Positions 49,957 through 63,437 of a stretch of DNA of 64,000 bases are shown piece by piece. A model generated the notes under the pieces. That model was not told the origin of the DNA. It ran no database searches and saw only the letters and a program-made list of their open reading frames with translations. Within the stretch, counting starts at the first letter, position 1, and the number at the start of each line of letters is the position of its first letter. The stretch is taken from the NCBI GenBank assembly GCA_016706685.1, contig JADJJE010000022.1:1-64000 (forward strand), written 5' to 3'. The position numbers and the translations under genes are program-made. The DNA comes from Sandaracinaceae bacterium. GTDB lineage: Bacteria > Myxococcota_A > Polyangia > Polyangiales > Houyiibacteriaceae.

Positions 49957-52900
49957 CCTCGCGCGCGACCGAGACCACCATGCGCTTCTCTCCCATCGCC
50001 ATCGTCGGGCACGCGTGTGTGCTGCCCGGCGCGCTCGACCCCACAGAGCTGATCACGGCCGTCCTCGAGGCTCGTGACCTGCTCGGCCGGGTGCCGGCGG
50101 GCCGCTGGGAGCTGGCCCCCGAGCGGGCGCTGGTGGTCCCCGGCGGGTCCAGCGCGGACCGCGCGTACTCTGACCGTGGCGGCTACGTCACCGGCTTCGA
50201 GGGGCGCTTCGACGCGTCTGGTTTCGCGCTTTCACCCGCCGATCTAGCCGGCCTCGACCCACTGTTCCTGTGGGTGCTGCACACCGCGCGCGAGGCCCTG
50301 CGTGGGGCCAACGTGGCGGGCGACTCCCAGGCCCGCACCGGGGCCATCTTCGGCAACCTCTCGTTCCCGAGCGACTCGCTGTCCCGGTACGCCGAGCAGC
50401 AGCACTTCCCCGAGCTGACCGCGGCCGTGGGGCGCGCGCCGGTGGACCCGCGCAACCGGTTCATGAGCGGCCTGCCCGCGCAGGTGCTCGCGCAGGCCCT
50501 CACGCTCGGTGGTGATTGCTTCGCGCTCGACGCTGCCTGCGCTTCATCGCTCTACGCCATCAAGCTGGCCTGCGACGCGCTCCACGATGGGCGCGCGGAC
50601 CGCATGCTGGCCGGCGCCGTCAACCGCGCCGACGACCTGTTCATTCACGTGGGCTTCACCGCCCTCGGTGCGCAGAGCCCCACAGGCCGCAGCCGCCCGT
50701 TCCACGCGGAGGCCGACGGCCTGGTGCCCGGCGAGGGCGCGGGCTTCGTGGTGCTCGAGCGCTTGGAAGACGCGCTCGCCAACGGACGGAACATCCTCGG
50801 CGTCATCCGCGGCGCAGGGCTCTCCAACGACGGGCGCGGACGCGGCATGCTCGCGCCCAGCGCCGAGGGTCAGGTGCGCGCCATGCGCACTGCCTACGAA
50901 GGTGCCGGCATCGACCCGCGCAGCGTGCAGTACGTGGAGTGCCACGCGACGGGCACCAAGGTGGGTGATGCCACCGAGATCGCCAGCATGTCCGAGGTCT
51001 TCGCGGGTGCCACGCAGGTGCGTCTCGGCTCGCTCAAGGCCAACACCGGGCACCTCATCACCGTCGCGGGCGTGGCGGGGGTCATCAAGGTGGTGGAGGC
51101 CATGCGCCGCGGCGAGCTGCCGCCCACGCCGCACGTGGACAAGCCCCACCCGGCGCTGGCCGGCACGCCGTTTCGCGTGCTGCCGCGTCGTGAGCCCTGG
51201 CACGCCGAGGGGCCGCGTCTCGCCGGTGTCAGTGCGTTCGGCTTCGGTGGCAACAACGCGCACGTGATCGTGGAGGAGTACCGCCCAGCGCACGCGCAGG
51301 CCCTCATGGCACAGGCGCGCGCGGCAGCTCTCGTGCCCACGGAGCGTGAGCCGCTGGCGCTCGTCGCACTCGGGGCGCGCGTGGGAGACGGCCACAGCGT
51401 CGCGGACCTCGTGGCCGACGTGGACGCGGGCAGCCCGCGCACGCCGCGCGCTGCCCACGTGGACATCGGCCTCAAGGGACTGCGCACGCCGCCGCGCGAC
51501 CTCGAGGCCACGCTCGCGCAACAAACGCTGTTGCTGGCCGCCGCGCGCGAGGCATGGACCCACGTCGAGGCGCACGCCTCGGACGCCACGCGCGTGGGCG
51601 TGTTGATCGGCTGCCAGTGCGACGCCGAGGTCGCGCGCTACGGGGCGCGCTGGCGTCTGGCCGAGTGGGGCGCGCAGCTGGGCTGGTCGGCCGAGCGCGT
51701 GCGTGCCGCGCAGGACTCCGTCACGCCCGTGCTCGAAGCGGCCGGCGTGCTCGGCACCATGCCCAACATCCCCGCCAACCGCCTCAGCGGGCAGCTCGAC
51801 GCGCGCGGGCCCGGCTTCGCCATCAGCGCGGAGGAGCTCTCGGGCGTGCGCGCGCTCGAGGTGGGCGCCCGCATGCTGCGCGCCGGCGAGCTGGACATGG
51901 CGCTGGTGGGGGCCGTGGACCTCAGCTGCGAGCCCGTGCACGAGGCTGCCCTAGCTAGCGTCACGGGAGCCGTGCGGTCCGCCGGCGATGCAGCGGTGGT
52001 GTGCGTCCTCATGCGAGCGTCCAGCGCTCGCGCGGCCGGTCTGCCCTGCATTGCGCTGCTGGACACGTTCCCTTTGGACGATGCTGAACTCGCCGACGCC
52101 AACGCGGGCGCCGCGTCCCTCTTCGGGCACGCCCATGCGGCCGTCGGCCTGCTGGACGTCGTCGTCGCTGCCCTGCGCGCGCGCACCTCGCAGCGGCCCG
52201 TCCGGCTGCGCCTCGACGGCCTCCTCGGGGCCACGAGCGTCGTGCGCGTCCTGCCTGGGGATGCGTCCACGGCCCTCGCCAGCGCGCTCGCCGCGCCGCC
52301 CTCGGCGGGCCCCAGCCTCTCGCTCCCCGCGCACCTCCCGAGCATCCCCCGGCTGCTCCCTGACACCGCCGCGCCTACGCGCGCGAAGGATCACTCCATG
52401 CAGACCATGCCCCCCGCGCCCTCCTTGCCGAGCGTCGGTGCCAAGCCCAGCGCGTCCGCCGTGCCAGCCCTCACGCCTGCCCCCACGGTCCCAGCTGCAC
52501 CCGTCCGTGCGACCGCGCCCGTGGCGGCCAGCGTCGCCGTGAACGTTCCCTCCGTGGTGCCCACCCCCGTCGCGTCCGTGCCAGCGTACGGCGCACCCAA
52601 CGCTGCCCTCGCGCCCCACGACTTCGCCCTCTTCGCCGCGCATCCGCAGCACGTCGCGGCGGTGCACCAGCAGTTCGTCGCGCAGCAAGCGGCGCTCCAT
52701 CAGCAGTTCCTCGCCCTCCGCCAGCACGCGCTGGTCGGCCTGGTGCAGGCGCGAAGCTCGGCCCCGGCCATCAACGCCCCGCTGTCGTTCGCCGCGCCCG
52801 CGTTGCACCACGCTCCGGCCACGCAGCCCGCCCCCCACGCGTCCAGCGCCGCGCCGGTTGCCACTCCGCCACGGCCAGCGGCTCTTGCGTCGGCAGCTCC

Positions 52901-54020
52901 CGCGCCCGCTCCAGCAGCTTCGCCTGCGCCCGTCGCCTCGTCGCCTGCGGCCGCTTCCGTGGCAGCTCGCCCCGCGGCGCCGCAGCCCGCGCCCGCCGCC
53001 AGCGCCACGCCGGCACGTCCAGCGTCCGCGGCCGCAGCCACGGTCGCGCCCAGCCAGACCTCGCTGCTGCGCAAGCCCACCGGCCCCAGCTTCGACCGCG
53101 CGGCGCTCGAGGTCCACGCCGGCGGCACCATCTCGCAGATCTTCGGGCCGCTCTTCGCACAGCAAGACGTGCACTCGGTGCAGGTCCGCATGCCCGAGCC
53201 TCCGCTGCTCCTGGCCGACCGCGTCACGGGCATCGCCGCCGAGGCCGGCAGCATGAAGAAGGGCACCGTCTGGACCGAGACCGACGTCCGCGAAGACTCG
53301 TGGTGGCTCAACCAGGGCTACATGCCCGCGGGCATCATGATCGAGTCGGGTCAGGCGGACCTCTTCCTGATCAGCTACCTCGGTGTGGACTTCCTCAACC
53401 GCGGCGAGCGCGCTTACCGCTTGCTCGGCTGCGAGCTGACCTATCATGGCTCGCTTCCCAAGCCCGGCGAGACGCTGGTCTACGAGATCGACGTCGACGG
53501 CCACGCCAACCAGGGCGACGTGCGCCTGTTCTTCTTCCACTACGACTGCGTGCTGCGCGACGGCAGGGCCACGAGCGCCCCGCACTCAGCGTGCGTCAGG
53601 GCCAGGCTGGCTTCTTCACCACCAAGGAGCTCGCCGACTCGGCCGGCATCCTGTGGAAGCCCGAGGACCAGAAGGTCGTCCCACGCGACCAAGCCCGCGT
53701 GGATGCGCCGGCCATCCCGAGCGCGCGCACCGCGTTCAGCGGCGACCAGATCCGCGCCTTCAGCGAGGGCAACGCCTACGCCTGCTTCGGGCCGGGCTAC
53801 GAGCGCCTGCTCACGCACAACCGCACGCCCAAGATCCAGGCGGCCCCCATGCTCTTCTTGGACGAGGTCACCTCGTTCGACCCCCAGGGCGGCCCCTGGA
53901 AGCGGGGCTACCTGCGCGCCACGCAGGCCATCTCGGCCGACAACTGGTTCTTCACCGGGCACTTCAAGAACGACCCGTGCATGCCGGGCACCCTCATGTT
54001 CGAGGGCTGCGTCCAGATGA
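49953..54020 (+). CDS. pfa3: PUFA synthase subunit Pfa3, N-terminal part (KS-CLF-DH, frameshifted at ~53565)
   Basis: Reading frame of 1355 residues, of which the first ~1205 are genuine. Ketosynthase (~10-450; C196 in LDAACASSLY, ECHATGTKVGD, ANTGHLITVAG). Chain-length factor (~480-770; PNIPANRLSGQL, and FAISAEELSG where the KS cysteine is missing). A long Ala/Pro linker (~780-1035). Then the first half of a FabA-like dehydratase (MPEPPLLLADRV, YMPAGIMIESGQADL). After DGR at ~1205 the frame becomes Ser/Arg/Pro nonsense to a stop at 54020. The continuation of the dehydratase is found one base out of frame (next entry). Restoring one base near 53565 gives an intact protein of ~2535 residues. 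The GTG start overlaps the pfa2 stop; an ATG at 49980 is the alternative. Confidence 0.9.
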   Translation: MTSRATETTMRFSPIAIVGHACVLPGALDPTELITAVLEARDLLGRVPAGRWELAPERALVVPGGSSADRAYSDRGGYVTGFEGRFDASGFALSPADLAGLDPLFLWVLHTAREALRGANVAGDSQARTGAIFGNLSFPSDSLSRYAEQQHFPELTAAVGRAPVDPRNRFMSGLPAQVLAQALTLGGDCFALDAACASSLYAIKLACDALHDGRADRMLAGAVNRADDLFIHVGFTALGAQSPTGRSRPFHAEADGLVPGEGAGFVVLERLEDALANGRNILGVIRGAGLSNDGRGRGMLAPSAEGQVRAMRTAYEGAGIDPRSVQYVECHATGTKVGDATEIASMSEVFAGATQVRLGSLKANTGHLITVAGVAGVIKVVEAMRRGELPPTPHVDKPHPALAGTPFRVLPRREPWHAEGPRLAGVSAFGFGGNNAHVIVEEYRPAHAQALMAQARAAALVPTEREPLALVALGARVGDGHSVADLVADVDAGSPRTPRAAHVDIGLKGLRTPPRDLEATLAQQTLLLAAAREAWTHVEAHASDATRVGVLIGCQCDAEVARYGARWRLAEWGAQLGWSAERVRAAQDSVTPVLEAAGVLGTMPNIPANRLSGQLDARGPGFAISAEELSGVRALEVGARMLRAGELDMALVGAVDLSCEPVHEAALASVTGAVRSAGDAAVVCVLMRASSARAAGLPCIALLDTFPLDDAELADANAGAASLFGHAHAAVGLLDVVVAALRARTSQRPVRLRLDGLLGATSVVRVLPGDASTALASALAAPPSAGPSLSLPAHLPSIPRLLPDTAAPTRAKDHSMQTMPPAPSLPSVGAKPSASAVPALTPAPTVPAAPVRATAPVAASVAVNVPSVVPTPVASVPAYGAPNAALAPHDFALFAAHPQHVAAVHQQFVAQQAALHQQFLALRQHALVGLVQARSSAPAINAPLSFAAPALHHAPATQPAPHASSAAPVATPPRPAALASAAPAPAPAASPAPVASSPAAASVAARPAAPQPAPAASATPARPASAAAATVAPSQTSLLRKPTGPSFDRAALEVHAGGTISQIFGPLFAQQDVHSVQVRMPEPPLLLADRVTGIAAEAGSMKKGTVWTETDVREDSWWLNQGYMPAGIMIESGQADLFLISYLGVDFLNRGERAYRLLGCELTYHGSLPKPGETLVYEIDVDGHANQGDVRLFFFHYDCVLRDGRATSAPHSACVRARLASSPPRSSPTRPASCGSPRTRRSSHATKPAWMRRPSRARAPRSAATRSAPSARATPTPASGRATSACSRTTARPRSRRPPCSSWTRSPRSTPRAAPGSGATCAPRRPSRPTTGSSPGTSRTTRACRAPSCSRAASR

Positions 54021-57000
54021 TGGCGTTCTACCTCGCGGCCCTCGGCTACACGGCCGACCGCGACGGCTGGCGCTTCGAGCCCGTGCCGGAGGAAGCCTTC
54101 AAGCTGCTCTGCCGCGGCCAGGTGCTGCCCAGCTCCAAGAACCTGGTCTACGAGATCTTCGTCGAAGAGGTGCACGACGGACCGGTGCCCACGCTCTACG
54201 CCGACCTGCTCTGCACCATCGACGGACTCGGCGCCTTCCACGCGCGCCGCATGGGCCTGCGCTTGGTGCCGGACTGGCCCATCACCAGCATGCCCGAGCT
54301 GCTGCGCGACTACGTGGAGACGAAGCCCGTGGCCAGCGCCAACGGCTTCCAGTTCGACTACGCCTCGCTGCTGGCCTGCGCCTGGGGCAAGCCCTCCGAC
54401 GCCTTCGGTGAGATGTACCGCGTGTTCGACGGCACCCGCCGCGTCGCGCGCCTGCCTGGGCCTCCCTACCACTTCATGACCCGCGTCACGCGCGTGGACG
54501 GCCAGATCGGTGCCGTGAAGGCCGGCGCCATCATCGAGATCGAGTACGACTTCCCCGATGACGAGTGGTACTTCCGCGAGAACGGCGCGGCCACCATGCC
54601 CTTCTGCGTGTTCCTCGAGGCGGCGCTGCAGCCCTGCGGCTGGCTCGCCAGCTTCGTGGGCAGCGCGCTCACCACGGAAGAAGACCTGCTCTTCCGCAAC
54701 CTCGACGGCAAGGCCACCATCAAGGCCGAGGTGCTGCCGCGCTCGGGCACCTTCCGCACCGTGGTGAAGATCACCAACGTCTCGCAGTCGGCAGGCATGA
54801 TCATCGAGTCCTTCTCGGTGCGCTGCTACATCGGCGACGTCGAGTGCTACGAGCTCGACACCGTCTTCGGCTTCTTCCCGAAGGCCGCGTTCGTGAACCA
54901 GGTGGGCCTGCCCATCACGCCGGACCATCGCGCGCTGATCGACGCCCCCGCCAACGTGCTGGTGGACTTCACGCAGGACCGCTCGCGCTGTGGCGCCGGC
55001 ACGCTGCGCCTCGCGAACCCGATGCTGCTCATGCTGGACCGCGTGACGCACTACGACCCGAAGGGCGGAAAGGCGGGGCTCGGCACGCTGCGCGCCGAGA
55101 AGGACGTCGACCCCGACGAGTGGTTCTTCAAGGCCCACTTCTTCCAGGACCCGGTGCAGCCGGGCTCGCTCGGCATCGAGGCCATGTGCCAGCTGCTGCA
55201 GTTCCACATGCTCGAGCAGGGCATGGGCGCGGGCATCCCGGATGCGCGCTTCGAGCCCATCGCCATCGGCCGCCAGCACAGCTGGAAGTACCGTGGCCAG
55301 GTGGTCCCCACCAACCGTGTCATCAGCAGCACCATGGAGATCACCGAGGTCGGCACCGACCCGGACGGCGCGCGCTACGCACTCGCGAACGCGTCGCTGT
55401 GGGTGGACGGGAAGCGCATCTACGAGGCGCCCGGTATCGGCATGCGCATCGTCGTGAGCAGCAACACACCAGCCCAAGAGGAAACCCTCGACCCAAAAGT
55501 GCTGAGCTGGCTGGGTGATCACCAGCCCACGTTCACCGTCCCCGCGCTGCCCATGATGTCCATGGTGGACCGGTTGATGGCCGCGAGCGGCGTCAGCGTG
55601 TTCGCCGACGTGCAGGTGCACCGCTGGCTACCCACGCCGGCTAGCGCGCCGCCGCGCGTTCGCGTGGACTACGATGGAGACCGGGTGCGCCTCTCCGCTT
55701 TCCGTGAAGCGCGTGACGCTCGCCTCTCGCGCTTCGAGCCCGTGGCCAGCGCGCGCCTGCTCGGCACGGACGAGAGCTTGGTGGAGCCCCCCGCCACGCT
55801 CGAGCCGCTGATCAACCCGCAGCGCATGCCCGACCCCTACGCGGACGGGACGCTCTTCCACGGGCCGGCGTTCCACTACGTGCAGTCTCTCGAGCTGGGA
55901 GACAACGGCTCCACCACGTGGCTCGACGCCGCTCGTGGCACGGTGCCCCGCGGCTACGCCAACCAAGGCGTGCTGGACGCGCTCACGCACGGCATCCCAC
56001 ACGACGCCATGCATCGCTGGCACCCGAGCGTAGGGCACGACCTGGTGGCGTACCCCTACGGGCTCGACCACTTCCGCTCGCACCGCAAGCTGCCGACCAC
56101 CGGGCAAGTGTGTGTCCAAGCGCGCGCGCTGCCGTTCGCGAGCGACGACACCGCACGGCGCTTCCCGCGCACCCGCATCCTCGCGTTCGACGCGCAGGGC
56201 GCGCTGCTCGTGGACATGCTGCTGCGCGAGGTGCTGCTCCCGAAGGGGCCGCTCGGCTCGGTGGACGGCCCCACGCGTCGCGCCTTCCTGCGGGACCGCG
56301 AGTACACGGGCGGGCTGGGTCTCAGCGTCACGACCGACGGTGTCACGCGCTGCCGTGAGGAAGACGTGCGCGGATCCGACTGGCTACCCGGCACCGTGGC
56401 CAGCGTCTATGCGTTGGCGGAGGGGGAGGGCGCTCGTGAGGTGGCCATCAAGGACCACGTCGCGCGCCTGGCCCACGACCACCCCTGCCGCGTGACCTTC
56501 GATGCCGTGGGTGGTCGCGCCGCACGCAAGCCGGTCACACGCTTCCCCCTTCACGTCACCGCCGAACAGGGCACCGCCGTGGTCACCTCGAGCGCAGCGC
56601 CACAGCTCGACCTGGACACGCTCCGCACGTTCTGGCGCGGCTGGTTCGGCCTCAGCGACTGGCCCGTCGAGCACCTCTACTTCGCCCTCCTCGAGCGCTT
56701 CATCTCGGAAGTCACGGTCGACGACCCCGCCGCGCACGCGGCGCTCCACGGCCAGCCGGTGCTCTACCTGGCCAACCACCAGACGGGCATCGAGTCGCTG
56801 CTCTTCTCCATCTTGGCGGGCGCCCTCCAGGGCGTGCCCTGCCTGACCCTCGCGAAGGTCGAGCACCGCGAGTCGTGGCTGGGCAAGCTCATCGCGCACT
56901 GTTTCACCCACCCGGGTGCGCGTGACCCGGGCGTCATCGCCCACTTCCAGCGCGAGGACCCGGCGTCGCTGCCGCGCATCGTCGCGGGCCTGCGCGACGG

Positions 57001-57556
57001 CATCGAGGGCGAGCGCAAGAGCCTGATGGTGCACGTGGAGGGCACGCGGGCGCTTCGAGCGCGTCAGCCCGTCAGCACCATGAGCGGTGTGTTCGTGGAC
57101 TTGGCCCTGGCGGCCAACGTGCCGGTCATTCCCGTGCGCTTTGCCCACGGCCTGCCGCTCGAGCCGGTGACCGAGCGCCTCGAGTACCCCGTGGGCCTCG
57201 GGCGTCAGGCCTACCACCTGGGCGCCCCCATCCTGCCAGACGAGCTCCGGGCCCTGACCTACAAGGCCCGCAGCGAGCGCATCCTGGCCGCCATCAACCA
57301 GCTGGGGCCCACCACTGCCGACGAGCAGCCGGCTGCCCCAGAGGCCCTGGGCGGGGCGGTGCATCAAGGGGCTCCAGCCCACTTCGACGTCCTCATGAGG
57401 GTGGTCGCCGAGCACGCTCCCGACGGATCTCCTCTGCGATCCGTCTGCGCCGCCCCGAGCCTAGAGGAGGCCAGCGCCCGGGCATCCGAATTCGGCCCCT
57501 GGATGACCCAACTCGCGGCACTTTTCTTCGCCCCGGAGGCCGCGAAAACCCGCTGA
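53567..57556 (+). CDS. pfa3: PUFA synthase subunit Pfa3, C-terminal part (DH-DH-PKS-DH-AGPAT)
   Basis: Continuation of Pfa3 in the other frame, ~1329 residues from GHERPALSVRQGQAGFF. FabA-type dehydratase with active His in TGHFKNDPCMPG (residue ~132 of this part). Second FabA-type dehydratase with KAHFFQDPVQPG (~524). A PKS-type dehydratase-like double hotdog (~645-985; LGDHQPTF, TLFHGPAFHYVQ). A C-terminal 1-acylglycerol-3-phosphate acyltransferase domain (~1040-1280; NHQTGIES with H1071, VEGTRALRA, VPVIPVRFAHG). The AGPAT fusion is characteristic of terrestrial myxobacterial PUFA synthases and could transfer the finished acyl chain to lysophosphatidate. There is no ribosome site or plausible start at the junction, so independent translation is unlikely. 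Confidence 0.9.
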   Translation, partial: GHERPALSVRQGQAGFFTTKELADSAGILWKPEDQKVVPRDQARVDAPAIPSARTAFSGDQIRAFSEGNAYACFGPGYERLLTHNRTPKIQAAPMLFLDEVTSFDPQGGPWKRGYLRATQAISADNWFFTGHFKNDPCMPGTLMFEGCVQMMAFYLAALGYTADRDGWRFEPVPEEAFKLLCRGQVLPSSKNLVYEIFVEEVHDGPVPTLYADLLCTIDGLGAFHARRMGLRLVPDWPITSMPELLRDYVETKPVASANGFQFDYASLLACAWGKPSDAFGEMYRVFDGTRRVARLPGPPYHFMTRVTRVDGQIGAVKAGAIIEIEYDFPDDEWYFRENGAATMPFCVFLEAALQPCGWLASFVGSALTTEEDLLFRNLDGKATIKAEVLPRSGTFRTVVKITNVSQSAGMIIESFSVRCYIGDVECYELDTVFGFFPKAAFVNQVGLPITPDHRALIDAPANVLVDFTQDRSRCGAGTLRLANPMLLMLDRVTHYDPKGGKAGLGTLRAEKDVDPDEWFFKAHFFQDPVQPGSLGIEAMCQLLQFHMLEQGMGAGIPDARFEPIAIGRQHSWKYRGQVVPTNRVISSTMEITEVGTDPDGARYALANASLWVDGKRIYEAPGIGMRIVVSSNTPAQEETLDPKVLSWLGDHQPTFTVPALPMMSMVDRLMAASGVSVFADVQVHRWLPTPASAPPRVRVDYDGDRVRLSAFREARDARLSRFEPVASARLLGTDESLVEPPATLEPLINPQRMPDPYADGTLFHGPAFHYVQSLELGDNGSTTWLDAARGTVPRGYANQGVLDALTHGIPHDAMHRWHPSVGHDLVAYPYGLDHFRSHRKLPTTGQVCVQARALPFASDDTARRFPRTRILAFDAQGALLVDMLLREVLLPKGPLGSVDGPTRRAFLRDREYTGGLGLSVTTDGVTRCREEDVRGSDWLPGTVASVYALAEGEGAREVAIKDHVARLAHDHPCRVTFDAVGGRAARKPVTRFPLHVTAEQGTAVVTSSAAPQLDLDTLRTFWRGWFGLSDWPVEHLYFALLERFISEVTVDDPAAHAALHGQPVLYLANHQTGIESLLFSILAGALQGVPCLTLAKVEHRESWLGKLIAHCFTHPGARDPGVIAHFQREDPASLPRIVAGLRDGIEGERKSLMVHVEGTRALRARQPVSTMSGVFVDLALAANVPVIPVRFAHGLPLEPVTERLEYPVGLGRQAYHLGAPILPDELRALTYKARSERILAAINQLGPTTADEQPAAPEALGGAVHQGAPAHFDVLMRVVAEHAPDGSPLRSVCAAPSLEEASARASEFGPWMTQLAALFFAPEAAKTR

Positions 57557-57601
57557 ATCTCGTGGAGTTAGCTCTATCGGTGAGAAATCTCTCGCACGAG
57601 C

Positions 57602-57629
57602 TTGACTCACCCCCCCCATACGCTAAGTT
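57602..57629 (+). promoter_or_regulatory. candidate rRNA operon promoter
   Basis: TTGACT (57602-57607), 16-base spacer and TAAGTT (57624-57629), followed by a GC-rich discriminator (GCGCCTCCCG) of the kind linked to stringent control. It lies ~300 bases upstream of mature 16S, in the only gap between pfa3 and rrs. The -10 match is weak. Confidence 0.45.
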
Positions 57630-57928
57630 GCGCCTCCCGACGGGCCGCGAGGCACTGAAGGGCGAGCCAGAACGCGGCTCGGCTCAGAAAGTTCTTGACC
57701 TTCTGAGCGACGAGGACTAAAACCTTCGTCCCCCGGTTGGCTCCCAGAGCCAGCCACCACGGGTCGGTCGTTGAAAACTGAATCGGAACTACTCGCAAAT
57801 TTGCGCGGGTCCCAAGTCAGCGAAAGCTGACAAGGTAATAAGAACCGTATCCGAGAAGGATGTCTGCAAAGCAGGCATCTAGGGACACATCTTTGAGGTG
57901 TCCCGAAGCAGGATGCTCAACAGTTTTA
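57630..57928 (+). other. rRNA leader region
   Basis: No gene is present. Hairpins include GTCAGC-GAAA-GCTGAC (about 57817-57832) and, close to 16S, a stem GGGACAC (57882-57888) with GTGTCCC (57898-57904) nested within GCATC/GATGC. These are probably pre-rRNA folding, processing or antitermination structures. Confidence 0.5.
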
Positions 57929-59455
<1,527 letters not shown>

Positions 59456-59625
59456 CATCGACATCTTCGGATGTCACAGCTCGGTCAAACCCAGGCGCAA
59501 AGAGTAGTTTCCGTTTCAGTTTTCAGCGACCGACAGGTTCCGTCACAGGAGCGCGTCGCTTGTTGACAACACGCGAAAGAATCCTTGAAACCACCTCGAG
59601 GCGTAGCCGCCTCACCGGTTTCCCC

Positions 59626-59699
<74 letters not shown>

Positions 59700-59752
59700 C
59701 TATTTCGACCCCCTCGAGAGAGGCGGAGAGAAGTAAGTCAGATAGAGCCCTT

Positions 59753-59827
59753 GGGGTTGTAGCTCAGTTGGGAGAGCACCGGCTTTGCAAGCGGGGGTCA
59801 TCGGTTCGAACCCGATCAGCTCCACCA
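59753..59827 (+). tRNA. tRNA-Ala (anticodon TGC)
   Basis: Begins GGGGTTGTAGCTCAG, anticodon loop TTTGCAA (TGC), T-loop TTCGAAC, and an encoded CCA at 59825-59827, unlike the neighbouring tRNA-Ile. The 281 bases between it and 23S contain no gene, only spacer with processing stems. Confidence 0.96.
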
Positions 59828-60108
59828 GTAGTTTCGATTTCAGGATTTTTGCTTCTGCGCACGTACCCCTGGGTAGGTGCGCGAATCGAAAGAGTCCGCT
59901 CTTTCGCGTGTCATCTTCGACAACAGAATACGATGGAGAGAACTGGACCCACGCAAGTGGGAAGAGAGCTCAGGATTAGAATTTCTAGACGGCGAGTCAA
60001 AGTACTCGCCTGAGAAGTGAAAGTTCTGGGTAAAGGACATGGGCGTCAAAGGCTCGTGACTCGAACCCTGGACTCGAACGCAAGATACGAAACGTGCCTT
60101 AGGGATAC

Positions 60109-63112
<3,004 letters not shown>

Positions 63113-63241
63113 TATCTCTAAGGTACGAGTCGTTTCAATGTTCGAGTTCAGGGTTGGAGACATGAGTCCCAGTGCGAAAGCCGGGACCACCCAACCTGGA
63201 TACGTCTAATCAACCTTCCAGAGCTGTTGCTCTCCATTTGT

Positions 63242-63357
63242 TTCGGTGGCGATGTCGAAAGGGTCATACCCGATCCCATCCCGAACTCGGTAGTCAAGCC
63301 TTTCAGAGCCAATGGTACTGCAGCGGAAGCGCTGTGGGAGAGTAGGACGCCGCCGGA
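63242..63357 (+). rRNA. rrf: 5S ribosomal RNA
   Basis: About 116 nt. Contains GATCCCATCCCGAACTCGG and the 3' arm GGGAGAGTAGGACGCCGCCGG pairing with the 5' TTCGGTGGCG. It follows 23S by ~130 bases of spacer and precedes a strong terminator. Confidence 0.94.
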
Positions 63358-63362
63358 TTTAT

Positions 63363-63401
63363 CGAAGCCCCTCGCTTAACTGCGGGGGGCTTCGCCTTTT
63401 T
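63363..63401 (+). terminator. rRNA operon terminator
   Basis: CGAAGCCCC (63363-63371) and GGGGCTTCG (63386-63394) form a perfect 9-bp stem with a 14-base loop, followed by CCTTTTT. A canonical intrinsic terminator six bases after 5S. Confidence 0.93.
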
Positions 63402-63437
63402 AAGCGCCTCGCTAGGCGCGTGAGCTGCTCCAGCCGG

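Noticed and set aside
53560..53575. Programmed -1 ribosomal frameshifting in pfa3
   Set aside because: The site lacks a slippery heptamer (X XXY YYZ) and no downstream pseudoknot is apparent; a one-base deletion explains it more simply.
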